Positions 8,178 through 15,663 are shown, counted from the stretch's first letter. The stretch: DNA of 17,085 bases from Candidatus Symbiothrix sp. (GCA_031270925.1 JAISWY010000147.1:1-17085), one strand, 5' to 3'. The notes: a model not told the origin generated them from the sequence alone. Program-made: numbers and translations.

Positions 8178-9170
8178 ATGAAAACAGTTTTAAGCGGTAT
8201 TCGTCCCACCGGTAATCTCCATTTGGGAAATTATTATGGTGCGTTGATTAACTTCCTCAAAATGCAGGAAGAACACAAGTGTTTTTTCTTTGTGGCCGAT
8301 TGGCATTCATTGACCACGCATCCCGATCCGAAAATGTTGCATGAAAATGTGCGTAACGTGCTTGCGGAATATCTGGCTTGCGGATTAGATCCCGAAAAAG
8401 CAACTATCTATCTCCAAAGCGACGTTCCCGAAATCGCCGAATTGTATCTTTTATTGAATATGCATGCTTATTTGGGCGAATTGGAAAAAACCGTTTCGTT
8501 TAAGGAAAAAGCGCGGCAAAATCCGAACAATGTCAATGCCGGTTTGCTCACCTATCCCGTGTTGATGGCGACCGATATTTTGATTCACAATGCCGATTAT
8601 GTTCCCGTGGGAAAAGATCAGGAACAGCATCTGGAAATGACCCGCAATTACGCCAACCGTTTCAATCATAAATATGGCGTTGAATATTTCAAATTGCCCA
8701 CTCCCTTTATATACGGACACGAATTAATCAAAATTCCCGGATTAGACGGCAGCGGTAAAATGGGAAAATCGGAAGGAAATTGCATTTACCTGATCGACGA
8801 ACCCAAAACCATCGAGAAAAAGGTAAAAGGCGCTTTGACCGATAACGGCCCCGAAGCTCCCAACACTCCCAAACCCGATTACATCGAAAATTTGTTCACT
8901 ATTCTAAAAGTCGTTTCCACCCCCGAAGCAGTCGCTTATTACGATAATCTTTGGAATACCGGCGAAACCAAATGGTACGGCAAGCTGAAAAAACAATTGG
9001 CCGAAGACATCATCCAAGTAACAACGCCCATTCGCGAGCGCATCAACGACATCAAAAACGATGACGCTTATTTGCGCAAAGTTACACGGGATGGCGCCGA
9101 AAAAGCCCGCGAAAGCGCCGGTAAAACCTTGCGGGATGTTCGGGAAATCATGGGATTTAAGATGTTTTAA
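8178..9170 (+). CDS. trpS: Tryptophanyl-tRNA synthetase
   Basis: 330-residue class I aminoacyl-tRNA synthetase that charges tRNA-Trp. The ATP-binding HIGH motif is TGNLHLGNY (11-19) and the KMSKS loop is GKMGKSEGN (KMGKS at 194-198). GKDQEQH (145-151) and ATDILIHNADYVPVG are also characteristic of bacterial TrpS, and the length is typical. The frame is open further upstream to 8094, but that extension would overlap the end of dapF and precede the family N-terminus (MKTVLSGIRPTGNLHLGNYY), so ATG 8178 is the start. The gene ends 51 bp before the convergent ATPase gene. I saw no strong hairpin terminator in that gap (only CAAG/CTTG around a T run at about 9200-9215). Confidence 0.97.
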   Translation: MKTVLSGIRPTGNLHLGNYYGALINFLKMQEEHKCFFFVADWHSLTTHPDPKMLHENVRNVLAEYLACGLDPEKATIYLQSDVPEIAELYLLLNMHAYLGELEKTVSFKEKARQNPNNVNAGLLTYPVLMATDILIHNADYVPVGKDQEQHLEMTRNYANRFNHKYGVEYFKLPTPFIYGHELIKIPGLDGSGKMGKSEGNCIYLIDEPKTIEKKVKGALTDNGPEAPNTPKPDYIENLFTILKVVSTPEAVAYYDNLWNTGETKWYGKLKKQLAEDIIQVTTPIRERINDIKNDDAYLRKVTRDGAEKARESAGKTLRDVREIMGFKMF

Positions 9171-9221
9171 AACTTCCCGTAAATGAATAATTTGACAAGG
9201 CAAGCGTTTTTCTTGAGTTAA

Positions 9222-10637
9222 TCACACAAACAAATCATCCAATACGATTTCGGAATTTATTTCACTCGAATATTCATTCTGAAAAACGCCGAAAGGAGTT
9301 ATCATTGTCAAATGGATCGCTTTTTTTGATTTGGTGTTTTGCCGGAATACTTCCATCTTATTCAGAAGATTTTGCCACGTGTTTTTATCAATCGTATAAA
9401 CGCCTTTGGCAAATTTCAGTTCGCAAAGATTAATTACTCCGTCGTTTCTATCTATCAGCAAATCAATTTGAACTCTATTGCCGTTATAGCTTCCAATCCA
9501 AGAGGCGGCATTGGTCAGGATGCCCGAAATTCCTAATCTTTGTTTGATTAGCGGTAAATGATACAAGCAAATCTGCTCGAAAGAAAAACCCGACCAAGTG
9601 CGGTGCCGGGCGTTATCGACCAAATGCGACCAATAACTTTCGTCGTTATGTCTCTGATTTTCAATGAAATTGAAATAAAAAAGCGTATAAAAATCAACCA
9701 ATTGAAAGATAGCGTCTTTTTCTTTTTTATCGAGACTGTAATATTTACGAATAAAACCGCTTAATTCGAGGTCGTGCAGCAGTTTTGAAAATCCTCCGCC
9801 ATTCGTTAATTTCGTAATGGATAATATTTCGTCCCGTGTTAATCCTTTCGTTTTCCGGCCGATTGCCTTGACAATCAAAATATATTTCTCCGAATGATTG
9901 AACAGCGATTGATAGAGCGACAAAAATTCATTCTTCAGCGGAGCATCTTCGGCAAATAAAATCGAATCGACATTTTGCGGCAGACTGAGATTTTTTTTGA
10001 AAAAATTCAGATAATACGGAATACCGCCGAAAATCATGTACGCTTCGGCAATTTGCTTTCTATTCAAAGTAACTTTTTTTTCTTTGAAAAAATACTCACA
10101 CTCGGCGAGCGTAAACGGCTTTAAGTAAATTTGTCGTGTAATGCGATTGTGAAGTCCTCCGCGATTGTTAATGAGTTTATCGAATATCCATGAAGTAGCC
10201 GAACCGCAAACAATCAGCAAAATATCGTTGCGTGCCGAAGCCCATTTGTTCCAAAACAGTTCCAATGCCTGAAGAAATCCCGATTTTTGCGTGTCCATCC
10301 AAGGTAGTTCATCCAGAAAAACGATTTTTTTGCCTTTGTTTTTTGAATATTCGAGTAAAAATTCCAATTTATGGAAAGCATCGAACCACGAATTAACCGG
10401 AGTGTTGGGAAGTTTTGCCGTTTGATTCAAAGCAAAATTAAATTCCGACAATTGTGTTTCCTTGTTGGAATTGGCAACTCCCGTGTGGTAAAAATCGAAT
10501 TTGTTATCGAAATATTCTCGTATGAGAAACGTTTTTCCCACCCTTCTGCGGCCATAAACCACTACGAACTCGGAAGAATCGGAATTGATAAACTCCTGAA
10601 ACTGTTTTCGTTCCTTATCTCTACCTATGATTTTCAT
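9222..10637 (-). CDS. AAA ATPase with C-terminal DUF234/PD-(D/E)XK-like domain
   Basis: 471-residue solitary protein of the archaeal-type ATPase family. N-terminal P-loop NTPase: Walker A GRRRVGKT (29-36), Walker B KIVFLDE (104-110), a sensor-like LIVCGSATSWI (141-151) and the conserved NRITRQIYLKPFTLAECEYF block (from about 164). A helical region with winged-helix character (about 240-300, RKTKGLTRDEILSITKL) follows. The C-terminal part has D392 in QIDLLIDRNDG and E406-L-K408 in INLCELKFAKG, spaced as in a PD-(D/E)XK nuclease fold, consistent with known DUF234-type proteins. The cellular role of this family is poorly known; no partner gene is next to it. It lies convergent to trpS and is flanked upstream by a striking palindrome. 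It is a likely accessory, transferable gene. Confidence 0.88.
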   Translation of the reverse strand: MKIIGRDKERKQFQEFINSDSSEFVVVYGRRRVGKTFLIREYFDNKFDFYHTGVANSNKETQLSEFNFALNQTAKLPNTPVNSWFDAFHKLEFLLEYSKNKGKKIVFLDELPWMDTQKSGFLQALELFWNKWASARNDILLIVCGSATSWIFDKLINNRGGLHNRITRQIYLKPFTLAECEYFFKEKKVTLNRKQIAEAYMIFGGIPYYLNFFKKNLSLPQNVDSILFAEDAPLKNEFLSLYQSLFNHSEKYILIVKAIGRKTKGLTRDEILSITKLTNGGGFSKLLHDLELSGFIRKYYSLDKKEKDAIFQLVDFYTLFYFNFIENQRHNDESYWSHLVDNARHRTWSGFSFEQICLYHLPLIKQRLGISGILTNAASWIGSYNGNRVQIDLLIDRNDGVINLCELKFAKGVYTIDKNTWQNLLNKMEVFRQNTKSKKAIHLTMITPFGVFQNEYSSEINSEIVLDDLFV

Positions 10638-10665
10638 ACGGCAAAATTACTGTTATTTTTCGCTG

Positions 10666-10697
10666 CAAATATACAAAAAATAATACTTAGAGCGAAA
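10666..10697 (-). promoter_or_regulatory. Promoter of the AAA ATPase gene
   Basis: On the minus strand TATATTTG (10666-10673) matches the -7 consensus; 20 bp upstream stands TTTC (10694-10697), one mismatch from TTTG. The -33 region lies inside the left arm of the 10676-10732 palindrome. The -7 box ends 28 bp before the start codon. Confidence 0.6.
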
Positions 10698-10732
10698 AAT
10701 AATTTTTATTTTTCGCTCTAAGTATTATTTTT
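10676..10732. repeat. Perfect 27-bp-arm palindrome upstream of the AAA ATPase gene
   Basis: Bases 10676-10702 and 10706-10732 are exact reverse complements separated by TTT. Each arm contains the core TTATTTTTCGCT (10706-10717 on the plus strand; reverse complement at 10691-10702). A third direct copy of this 12-mer lies at 10653-10664, just downstream of the -7 box. The arrangement puts core copies on both sides of the -7 box of the ATPase gene, as expected for an autoregulatory operator. It could instead be a mobile-element end or an RNA hairpin. The 108 bp to its right (10733-10840) are AT-rich and hold nothing I recognise. Confidence 0.85.
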
Positions 10733-10843
10733 ATACCACTTTAAGCAGAAAATAATATGTAAAGAGAAACCTTTAAGGGTATAAAAGTAAAAATATGACA
10801 GAAACGGTATTATTTAAAAATGGAATAAATGAATGATAGCGCC

Positions 10844-10922
10844 CTTTGCGAAACCTTTGCGTCCCTTGCGGTTAAATATTTTACCGCAAAGTTCGCAAAG
10901 AAGATACACAAGGAACGCAAAG
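10844..10922. repeat. TTTGCG-rich palindromic intergenic repeat
   Basis: A 79-bp block with CTTTGCG at 10844 and 10855, CTTGCG at 10865, and the inverse CGCAAAG at 10885, 10894 and 10916. The centre is a hairpin with arms TTGCGGT (10866-10872) and ACCGCAA (10883-10889) around a 10-base AT loop; the outer copies pair imperfectly. It looks like a REP-type intergenic element, since half-sites are repeated in both orientations. An open frame of 88 codons on the minus strand across it is not credible as a gene. Confidence 0.6.
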
Positions 10923-10993
10923 AATAAAATTGAATAATCAACCGCCCTGAAAGGTTAATTCTGAATTTTGTACGTTTGCGCAAGGTGCATAAT

Positions 10994-11028
10994 AACAGCA
11001 AAAGGCCCCAATGAGGACCTTTGCTGTT
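10994..11028 (-). terminator. Hairpin downstream of the surface-protein gene, probable terminator
   Basis: AACAGCAAA (10994-11002) pairs with TTTGCTGTT (11020-11028); inside, GG-CC pairs extend the stem with one bulge and one mismatch around an AATGA loop. It lies 22 bp past the stop of the gene read on the minus strand. The sequence after it (TTATTATG) is only weakly T-rich, so termination efficiency is uncertain. Confidence 0.5.
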
Positions 11029-11050
11029 TGAAATGATTTCTGTTTTTTTA

Positions 11051-12736
11051 CTACTCGTAAGTAAATACATTACCATACGTCAGAATCTCCGTGGTGCCAT
11101 TCGATTGGAACACTGTAATATCTAACTGAGCCTTGGGGGTCTGGTCACACACCGGAACTTTACAGGTAAGAGCCCTCGGCGACAAAACGGTTACATTTTC
11201 GCACTGCTGAGAGCCTATCCATACCTTAGGAGGCGCAATAAAACGCTTTAGGTCTAATTGATGGTTGTCGCCAATTTCGGTAGCGGTCAGTTTACGGCTG
11301 TAAATGCGAAGAGAGGCAATAGCTGATTGCCAGAACAATTCTTTCCCAGCTCTTGTGCCGACATATAGTGGAAAATTGCCAAAGGGAGCATTGGCGTTGG
11401 CTTCTTCCAACGACCAGTCCGGCAGGCCCAAGGTCGTAGTACCTCTGGCTGGTACCGGATAGGGCTTTAACAATTCGCCATTGAAATATCTCCTAAAACC
11501 GGTCAAATCCTCAATAGCAGAAACTGTCATCGAATGTGTCTGCAAGGTGGCGCCGCTATTGTCAAACAGATAATCTTGACCATGATAACCACCCGGCAAA
11601 TGAGGGTTGCCGGGTAACCGGGGGATAGTGTCATAACCGTTATAGTAGTGATAGGCAAAATAAGATGCTCCGTCCATTGGGACATAACCAGTGTGATTAG
11701 TGTTTACTACAAAAGCGCCATTGTGCGTATTAAAGTCGGTTGAAGTTTCCAGCATCTGTCCATGTTTCTGAGTTGGTCGTATAACTACCTCAACAGTGAT
11801 TTGGTCGTAACTGCTGAGGGTAAGGTTGCCGTCAGTAACCATGTAATCGTCGTAGCCGTCCAGAGTAACGGCATGAATGTCAAAAGAAGGCTTAGCGCCA
11901 CCGCCTTTTGCTGAGAGTAACAAGTCGGGAGCATTGGAATTGCCCGTGAGGTTTTTCCATGTTTCGGCAGTCATGCTGTGAGCCTTGTCGCCTGCTCCTA
12001 TATTGTCTAAGCCGTCGTAATGCGCCACCAGACTTTCCTGAACATATTCACTTGTTGCCGCATAAGGAAATGGAGAATCAAGATTGCCGTTATAGATGCT
12101 AATCCATTCCTCGCCGTTAGATGGCATGGAAGTAGGATAAATATTTTGTGTGGAGAAAGAAACCGAATTACTCTCTGCAAGGCTAAGACAGTTGTCAAGC
12201 TCAACCTTCATTTCGTGGTTTCCAAGGGAGAAATACGACGTATATTCAGGCGTTGTGGTGGTTGTGTGAAAATCATTGTCTAAATACCAGTGATAAAACT
12301 GCGCATCGCCGGGCGCAGTAAGTTTAAAAGTAACATTCTCGCCTGCCACAATAGTCTCCCAATCGCCTGTAGCCACTGATGTAATTGTCAGACCGCCGCT
12401 GCCGGTGGCTTTCACTTGATAATCCTTACCTGCCTTCAGCCATTGACTGCCATTCCAGAAATAAACGCCTTCGCAGAAATTCGGACTGATGTTGTAAACG
12501 ATCATGCCGATAGCAGTCAAATCCTCTTCGGCGTTTGAACCGCCTACTTGCAGGATTTCTAAATTTTGTAATTCTACATGAGGCAAAAGCAAGCCCTTTG
12601 CATTGCTTTGTAAATCAAGAATTGCAGCCGCGTGCGGGTTGTCGCTTTCGCCGCGTCCGCTGATTGCCACTTGCGCTTTCACACTTGCTGCGCCCAATAC
12701 AATGAGTAGCAGCGATAAAAAAATAAACTTCTTCAT
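11051..12736 (-). CDS. Secreted surface protein with LamG-like lectin fold and TIG domain
   Basis: 561 residues. A signal peptide MKKFIFLSLLLIVLGAASVKA is followed by Gln22 (signal peptidase I type site). Residues 35-100 (AAAILDLQSNAKGLLLPHV ... GMIVYNI ... GVYFWNGSQWL) match the N-terminal module shared by many Bacteroidota surface proteins. Residues about 108-200 look like an Ig-like segment (AGENVTFKLTAPGDAQFYHW). About 236-495 resembles a LamG/concanavalin-like domain: LVAHYDGLDN, VTLDGYDDYMV, ITVEVVIRPTQ and closing IASLRIYSRKLTATEI. About 503-561 is TIG-like (VWIGSQQCENVTVLSPRALT, CKVP, ending in VFTYE). No T9SS sorting tail is visible. The ligand is unknown; adhesion or glycan binding is inference. 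It stands alone, with its own weak promoter and a hairpin after it. Confidence 0.8.
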   Translation of the reverse strand: MKKFIFLSLLLIVLGAASVKAQVAISGRGESDNPHAAAILDLQSNAKGLLLPHVELQNLEILQVGGSNAEEDLTAIGMIVYNISPNFCEGVYFWNGSQWLKAGKDYQVKATGSGGLTITSVATGDWETIVAGENVTFKLTAPGDAQFYHWYLDNDFHTTTTTPEYTSYFSLGNHEMKVELDNCLSLAESNSVSFSTQNIYPTSMPSNGEEWISIYNGNLDSPFPYAATSEYVQESLVAHYDGLDNIGAGDKAHSMTAETWKNLTGNSNAPDLLLSAKGGGAKPSFDIHAVTLDGYDDYMVTDGNLTLSSYDQITVEVVIRPTQKHGQMLETSTDFNTHNGAFVVNTNHTGYVPMDGASYFAYHYYNGYDTIPRLPGNPHLPGGYHGQDYLFDNSGATLQTHSMTVSAIEDLTGFRRYFNGELLKPYPVPARGTTTLGLPDWSLEEANANAPFGNFPLYVGTRAGKELFWQSAIASLRIYSRKLTATEIGDNHQLDLKRFIAPPKVWIGSQQCENVTVLSPRALTCKVPVCDQTPKAQLDITVFQSNGTTEILTYGNVFTYE

Positions 12737-12789
12737 TCCAAATGTGTTTTTTAATTGTTAATTATTAATTATAATTGTTTTTCCGGTTG

Positions 12790-12824
12790 CAAAGATAAGC
12801 ATAAATCTGTTTAAATTATACAAA
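12790..12824 (-). promoter_or_regulatory. Possible promoter of the surface-protein gene
   Basis: On the minus strand TATCTTTG (12790-12797) is a good -7 box, 53 bp from the start codon. The nearest TTTG (12821-12824) is 23 bp upstream, longer than the usual 19-21. The leader between box and gene (12737-12789) is very AT-rich. Confidence 0.5.
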
Positions 12825-12882
12825 TTTCATACGAAAAGTTAGTATTGAGGGACGAAAAACAAACAAATCATAATGAATTTTG

Positions 12883-13198
12883 GCCTCAGTTGCAAAACCC
12901 AGTGTTTAGCAGAGGCGACAGACCGCAGGTCTGAATGTTAATAACCCCCAATGAAGCGAAGCGATTGGGGGGGGCGAGAAATACATCGACCTCCTCAACC
13001 CGCAGGGTTGAATATCCGAAATAATTCACTATCTTAGCCCGATTAATCAACTTGTTAATAGATATATTCAACCCACTTCGGGGTTGAGGGGAGAGTGCTT
13101 ATTTCTCTATCCCCCAATCGCTTCGCTTCATTGGGGGTTATTGATATTCAGACCTGCGGTCTGTCGCTTCTACTAAACACAGGGGTTTGCAACTGAGC
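12883..13198. mobile_element. MITE-like inverted-repeat element with nested palindromes
   Basis: Left arm 12883-13015 and right arm 13064-13198 are imperfect reverse complements (about 133 bp each) around a 48-bp AT-rich centre. Both ends read GC(C)TCAGTTGCAAA inwards. Identical 9-mers TGAATTTTG flank it (12874-12882 and 13199-13207), as a target duplication would. Each arm carries three smaller palindromes in mirrored order: CAGACCGCAGGTCTG (12919-12933; 13149-13163), a CCCCCAAT...ATTGGGGG hairpin (12945-12974; 13111-13137) and CAACCC...GGGTTG (12996-13010; 13069-13086). No credible coding frame is inside, so it would need a transposase in trans. A REP-cluster origin is the alternative. Confidence 0.7.
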
Positions 13199-13218
13199 TG
13201 AATTTTGCCCGTCGCGTC

Positions 13219-13256
13219 ATGTCGACCAAGGGAGCGGAGCGACCGCGTGGAGACAT
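13219..13256. repeat. GC-rich hairpin downstream of cstA
   Basis: ATGTC(GA)CCA at 13219-13228 can pair with TGG(AG)ACAT-type sequence ending at 13256, enclosing a GC-rich core that includes GGAGCGGAGCGACC. It lies about 62 bp after the cstA stop (minus strand), so it may end that transcript, or it may be another intergenic repeat next to the larger element. There is no clear T run. Confidence 0.35.
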
Positions 13257-13318
13257 CTGATTTTAATTTAGCTGCTTTGAAAAATCAATAGCACCTCAAA
13301 AAAAGATTTAGCCAACCT

Positions 13319-14758
13319 TTAACGTATTTGTTTTCGCTTCCAAACAATAAACCCAATCAAAGTCGCCAAAGTTATAATCCCACCCAAAATGCAGGAAAGA
13401 CCTTGATTCAAGCCCAAAAAGCCTTCTTCTTGTGCGAAAACAAAGGTCGAACAAACCATCGTCATAAACAAGGCGGGAAGCAACGTGAAAAGATAGGGCT
13501 TTTTGTGTAGAACCAAATAAACGGTTATCGCCCACAGGGTAAAAACGGCCAAGGTTTGATTTGTCCATGCGAAATAACGCCAAATAGTTTCAAAACCGTT
13601 TTTATCCAATAAACTATAGGCCAAAATCACGCCGGCAATCACAAACAAAGGAACGGCGATGATTAATCGTTTGGCAATTGGTTTTTGGTCGATTTTTAGG
13701 AAATCGGCGATAATCAAGCGAGCCGATCGGAAAGCCGTGTCGCCGGTGGAAATGGGTGCGAAAATCACGCCGAGGATGCAAAGGAGTCCTCCGAAGATGC
13801 CCATCCAGTCGCGGGCAATCGCGTTTACAACAATCGAAGCGTTGGTTCCTCCGCTAAAAAAGCCTTTGCCCGTTTCGGTATCGTTGAAGAAGTAGGTTGC
13901 GGCGGCCGCCCAAATCAAGGCGACAATTCCTTCGGTAATCATCGAACCGAAAAAGATGGGGCGGCCGTATTTTTCGTGCGTCATGCAGCGCGCCATCAAA
14001 GGAGATTGCGTGGCGTGAAAACCCGAAATAGCGCCGCATGCGATCGAGACAAACATCATCGGGAATATCGGATTGGTGGCGGCTTGAGGATGCTGATTGC
14101 TCAGCCCGTCCCAAAATTCGGGCAAAGCGGGATGACGAATCAGCAGGCAAACTACGATGCCGACAGCCATAAACAAAATGCAAAAACCGAAAAACGGATA
14201 AATTTTTCCGATAATTTTATCGATCGGTAGCATTGTCGCAAAAAAGTAATAAACCAAAATAGCGCCAATCCAAAAAGCCGTATCTAAACGCTTCGGTGTA
14301 AGATCGGCCAACAAACCGGCCGGGCCAACTACAAAAACTACTCCGACCAGAATCATCAACACTACCATAAATACACGCATAAACTGTTTCACTCCCTTTC
14401 CCAAATATTTCCCGTGAATTTCAGGCAAACTCGCGCCATCCATCCGTAACGAAATCATTCCGGAAATATAATCATGCACCGCGCCGGCGAAAATCGAACC
14501 GAAAACAATCCACAAATACGACGAAACGCCAAATTTGGCGCCCATAATCGCTCCGAAAATTGGTCCCAGACCGGCGATGTTCAAAAATTGAATCATGAAA
14601 ACCCGCCACGGCTTCATCGGGATATAATCAATGCCGTCTTGTTTAGTGTATGCGGGCAAGTCGCGATTCGTTTCTATATCGAAAATTTTTTCGGTTATTT
14701 TGCCGTAAATGAAATAACCGGCGATTAGTACCGCCAATGCGATGAGAAATGAAATCAT
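13319..14758 (-). CDS. cstA: Carbon starvation protein CstA-family transporter
   Basis: 479-residue polytopic inner-membrane protein of the CstA/BtsT family, known members of which import peptides or pyruvate. Diagnostic stretches: FLNIAGLGPIFGAIMGAKFG, VFGSIFAGAVHDYISGMISL, RMDGASLPEI, GAISGFHATQSPLMARCMT and GVIFAPISTGDTAFRSARL. A dozen or so hydrophobic segments run through the chain. It is the short CstA form; E. coli CstA is about 700 residues. The start at 14758 gives a membrane segment directly (MISFLIALAVLIAGYFIYG) and sits 30 bp after a full consensus promoter. The exact substrate in this organism is not evident. It is a single-gene unit; the upstream radC-efp pair has the same direction but is separated by 153 bp with this promoter. 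Confidence 0.93.
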   Translation of the reverse strand: MISFLIALAVLIAGYFIYGKITEKIFDIETNRDLPAYTKQDGIDYIPMKPWRVFMIQFLNIAGLGPIFGAIMGAKFGVSSYLWIVFGSIFAGAVHDYISGMISLRMDGASLPEIHGKYLGKGVKQFMRVFMVVLMILVGVVFVVGPAGLLADLTPKRLDTAFWIGAILVYYFFATMLPIDKIIGKIYPFFGFCILFMAVGIVVCLLIRHPALPEFWDGLSNQHPQAATNPIFPMMFVSIACGAISGFHATQSPLMARCMTHEKYGRPIFFGSMITEGIVALIWAAAATYFFNDTETGKGFFSGGTNASIVVNAIARDWMGIFGGLLCILGVIFAPISTGDTAFRSARLIIADFLKIDQKPIAKRLIIAVPLFVIAGVILAYSLLDKNGFETIWRYFAWTNQTLAVFTLWAITVYLVLHKKPYLFTLLPALFMTMVCSTFVFAQEEGFLGLNQGLSCILGGIITLATLIGFIVWKRKQIR

Positions 14759-14788
14759 GGTAAAAAATGTTATATTTTAAATCGGAGG

Positions 14789-14820
14789 CAAATTTATAAC
14801 AAAATTGCGAAACTCACAAA
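14789..14820 (-). promoter_or_regulatory. Promoter of cstA
   Basis: On the minus strand TTTG (14817-14820), 20 bp, then TAAATTTG (14789-14796): full match to the Bacteroidota consensus, 30 bp before the cstA start codon. Nothing resembling a CRP or other operator was recognised. Confidence 0.75.
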
Positions 14821-14911
14821 TTCGGCTACACAAAACCAAAATTTTAATATTTGGAAAAAGAATTAACTCGAATATCCCTGTTTTTCCGACGGATTGGACA
14901 AAAATAGGAAT

Positions 14912-15604
14912 TTAACTCTGACTAATCCGCCCTTCATCCGCATAAGAATAATACGAATTGTCGCACAAAATAACATGGTCGCGCAAATCAATATCCAACA
15001 TTTTTAATGCGCGTTGCAAGTGTTGAGTCATATTGTCGTCATTTTTGCTGGGCGTGGGATTGCCGGACGGATGATTGTGGCATACAATTATACTTGTCGC
15101 AAAGCAATTAAGCGCTTCATGACACACCAAACGGACATCAAGTATCGTCGCCGAAATCCCTCCCTGACTGATTTTGAATTTTCCCAAAACTTTAGACGCA
15201 TTGTTCAGAAACAACGCCCAAAATTCTTCGTGATATAAATCGCAAAGCATCGGATAGAAATAATCGTAAACGTCTTTACTGTAACGGATCTGCTCGCGTT
15301 GCAAAACATCTTCGGCCTTGCGACGCTTGCCTAATTCCAAGGCAGCCACTATGCCGACGGCCTTGGCTTCGCCGATACCTTTGAATTGCATCAGTTGCGA
15401 AACGGAATATTTTCCCAAGGCATTGAGATTGTTTTCCGATGATTGCAGAATGCGTTGCGCCAATTCCACCACGCTTTCGTCGCGGCTCCCTGAACCGAGG
15501 ATAATAGCCAGTAATTCGGCATCGCTCAAAGCGTAAACACCTTTCAATAAGAGTTTTTCGCGGGGTTGGTCGTCGGGCGACCAGTCTTTTACGGAGAGTT
15601 TCAT
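14912..15604 (-). CDS. radC: RadC family JAMM/MPN+ domain protein
   Basis: 230 residues from the chosen start. N-terminal helix-hairpin-helix region (FKGIGEAKAVGIVAALELGK) and C-terminal JAMM metal-binding motif HNHPSGNPTPSKND (His176, His178, Asp189), the signature of RadC/UPF0758 proteins. Despite the name, a role in DNA repair is not established; the fold is that of a metallo-hydrolase. The family N-terminus is MKLSVKDWSPDDQPREKLL, so ATG 15604 is preferred. A longer start at 15640 would add 12 residues, but those codons run through an arm of the 15616-15653 palindrome, which argues against it. It lies 59 bp after efp and may be transcribed with it. Confidence 0.92.
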   Translation of the reverse strand: MKLSVKDWSPDDQPREKLLLKGVYALSDAELLAIILGSGSRDESVVELAQRILQSSENNLNALGKYSVSQLMQFKGIGEAKAVGIVAALELGKRRKAEDVLQREQIRYSKDVYDYFYPMLCDLYHEEFWALFLNNASKVLGKFKISQGGISATILDVRLVCHEALNCFATSIIVCHNHPSGNPTPSKNDDNMTQHLQRALKMLDIDLRDHVILCDNSYYSYADEGRISQS

Positions 15605-15615
15605 AGTTAGTTGAG

Positions 15616-15653
15616 AATTTGAACGTGAATTTTGCATCATTCACGTTCAAATT
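15616..15653. repeat. Perfect 15-bp-arm palindrome between efp and radC
   Basis: AATTTGAACGTGAAT (15616-15630) and ATTCACGTTCAAATT (15639-15653) are exact reverse complements around an 8-base loop. It begins 10 bp after the efp stop on the minus strand and ends 11 bp before the radC start at 15604. No T run follows, so it is not a classic terminator; an mRNA processing or attenuating hairpin, or an operator for radC, are possible. Confidence 0.75.
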
Positions 15654-15663
15654 AATATCATTA

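Noticed and set aside
10844..10922. Short regularly repeated motif considered as a CRISPR fragment
   Set aside because: The repeat unit is only 7 bp, occurs in both orientations, has irregular spacing, and there are no cas genes.
10971..10978. TACGTTTG as a plus-strand -7 box for a small RNA ending at the 10994-11028 hairpin
   Set aside because: There is no TTTG at the right distance and the RNA would consist almost only of the hairpin.
10810..11076. 88-codon open frame on the minus strand
   Set aside because: It runs through the TTTGCG repeat and the hairpin and overlaps the end of the surface-protein gene; composition is not protein-like.
12886..13071. 61-codon open frame on the minus strand
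   Set aside because: It lies entirely in the inverted-repeat element and is explained by the repeat sequence; no domain or signal is visible.
15605..15640. Longer start of radC at 15640
   Set aside because: The added codons are made by the palindrome arm and have no counterpart in the usual RadC N-terminus.
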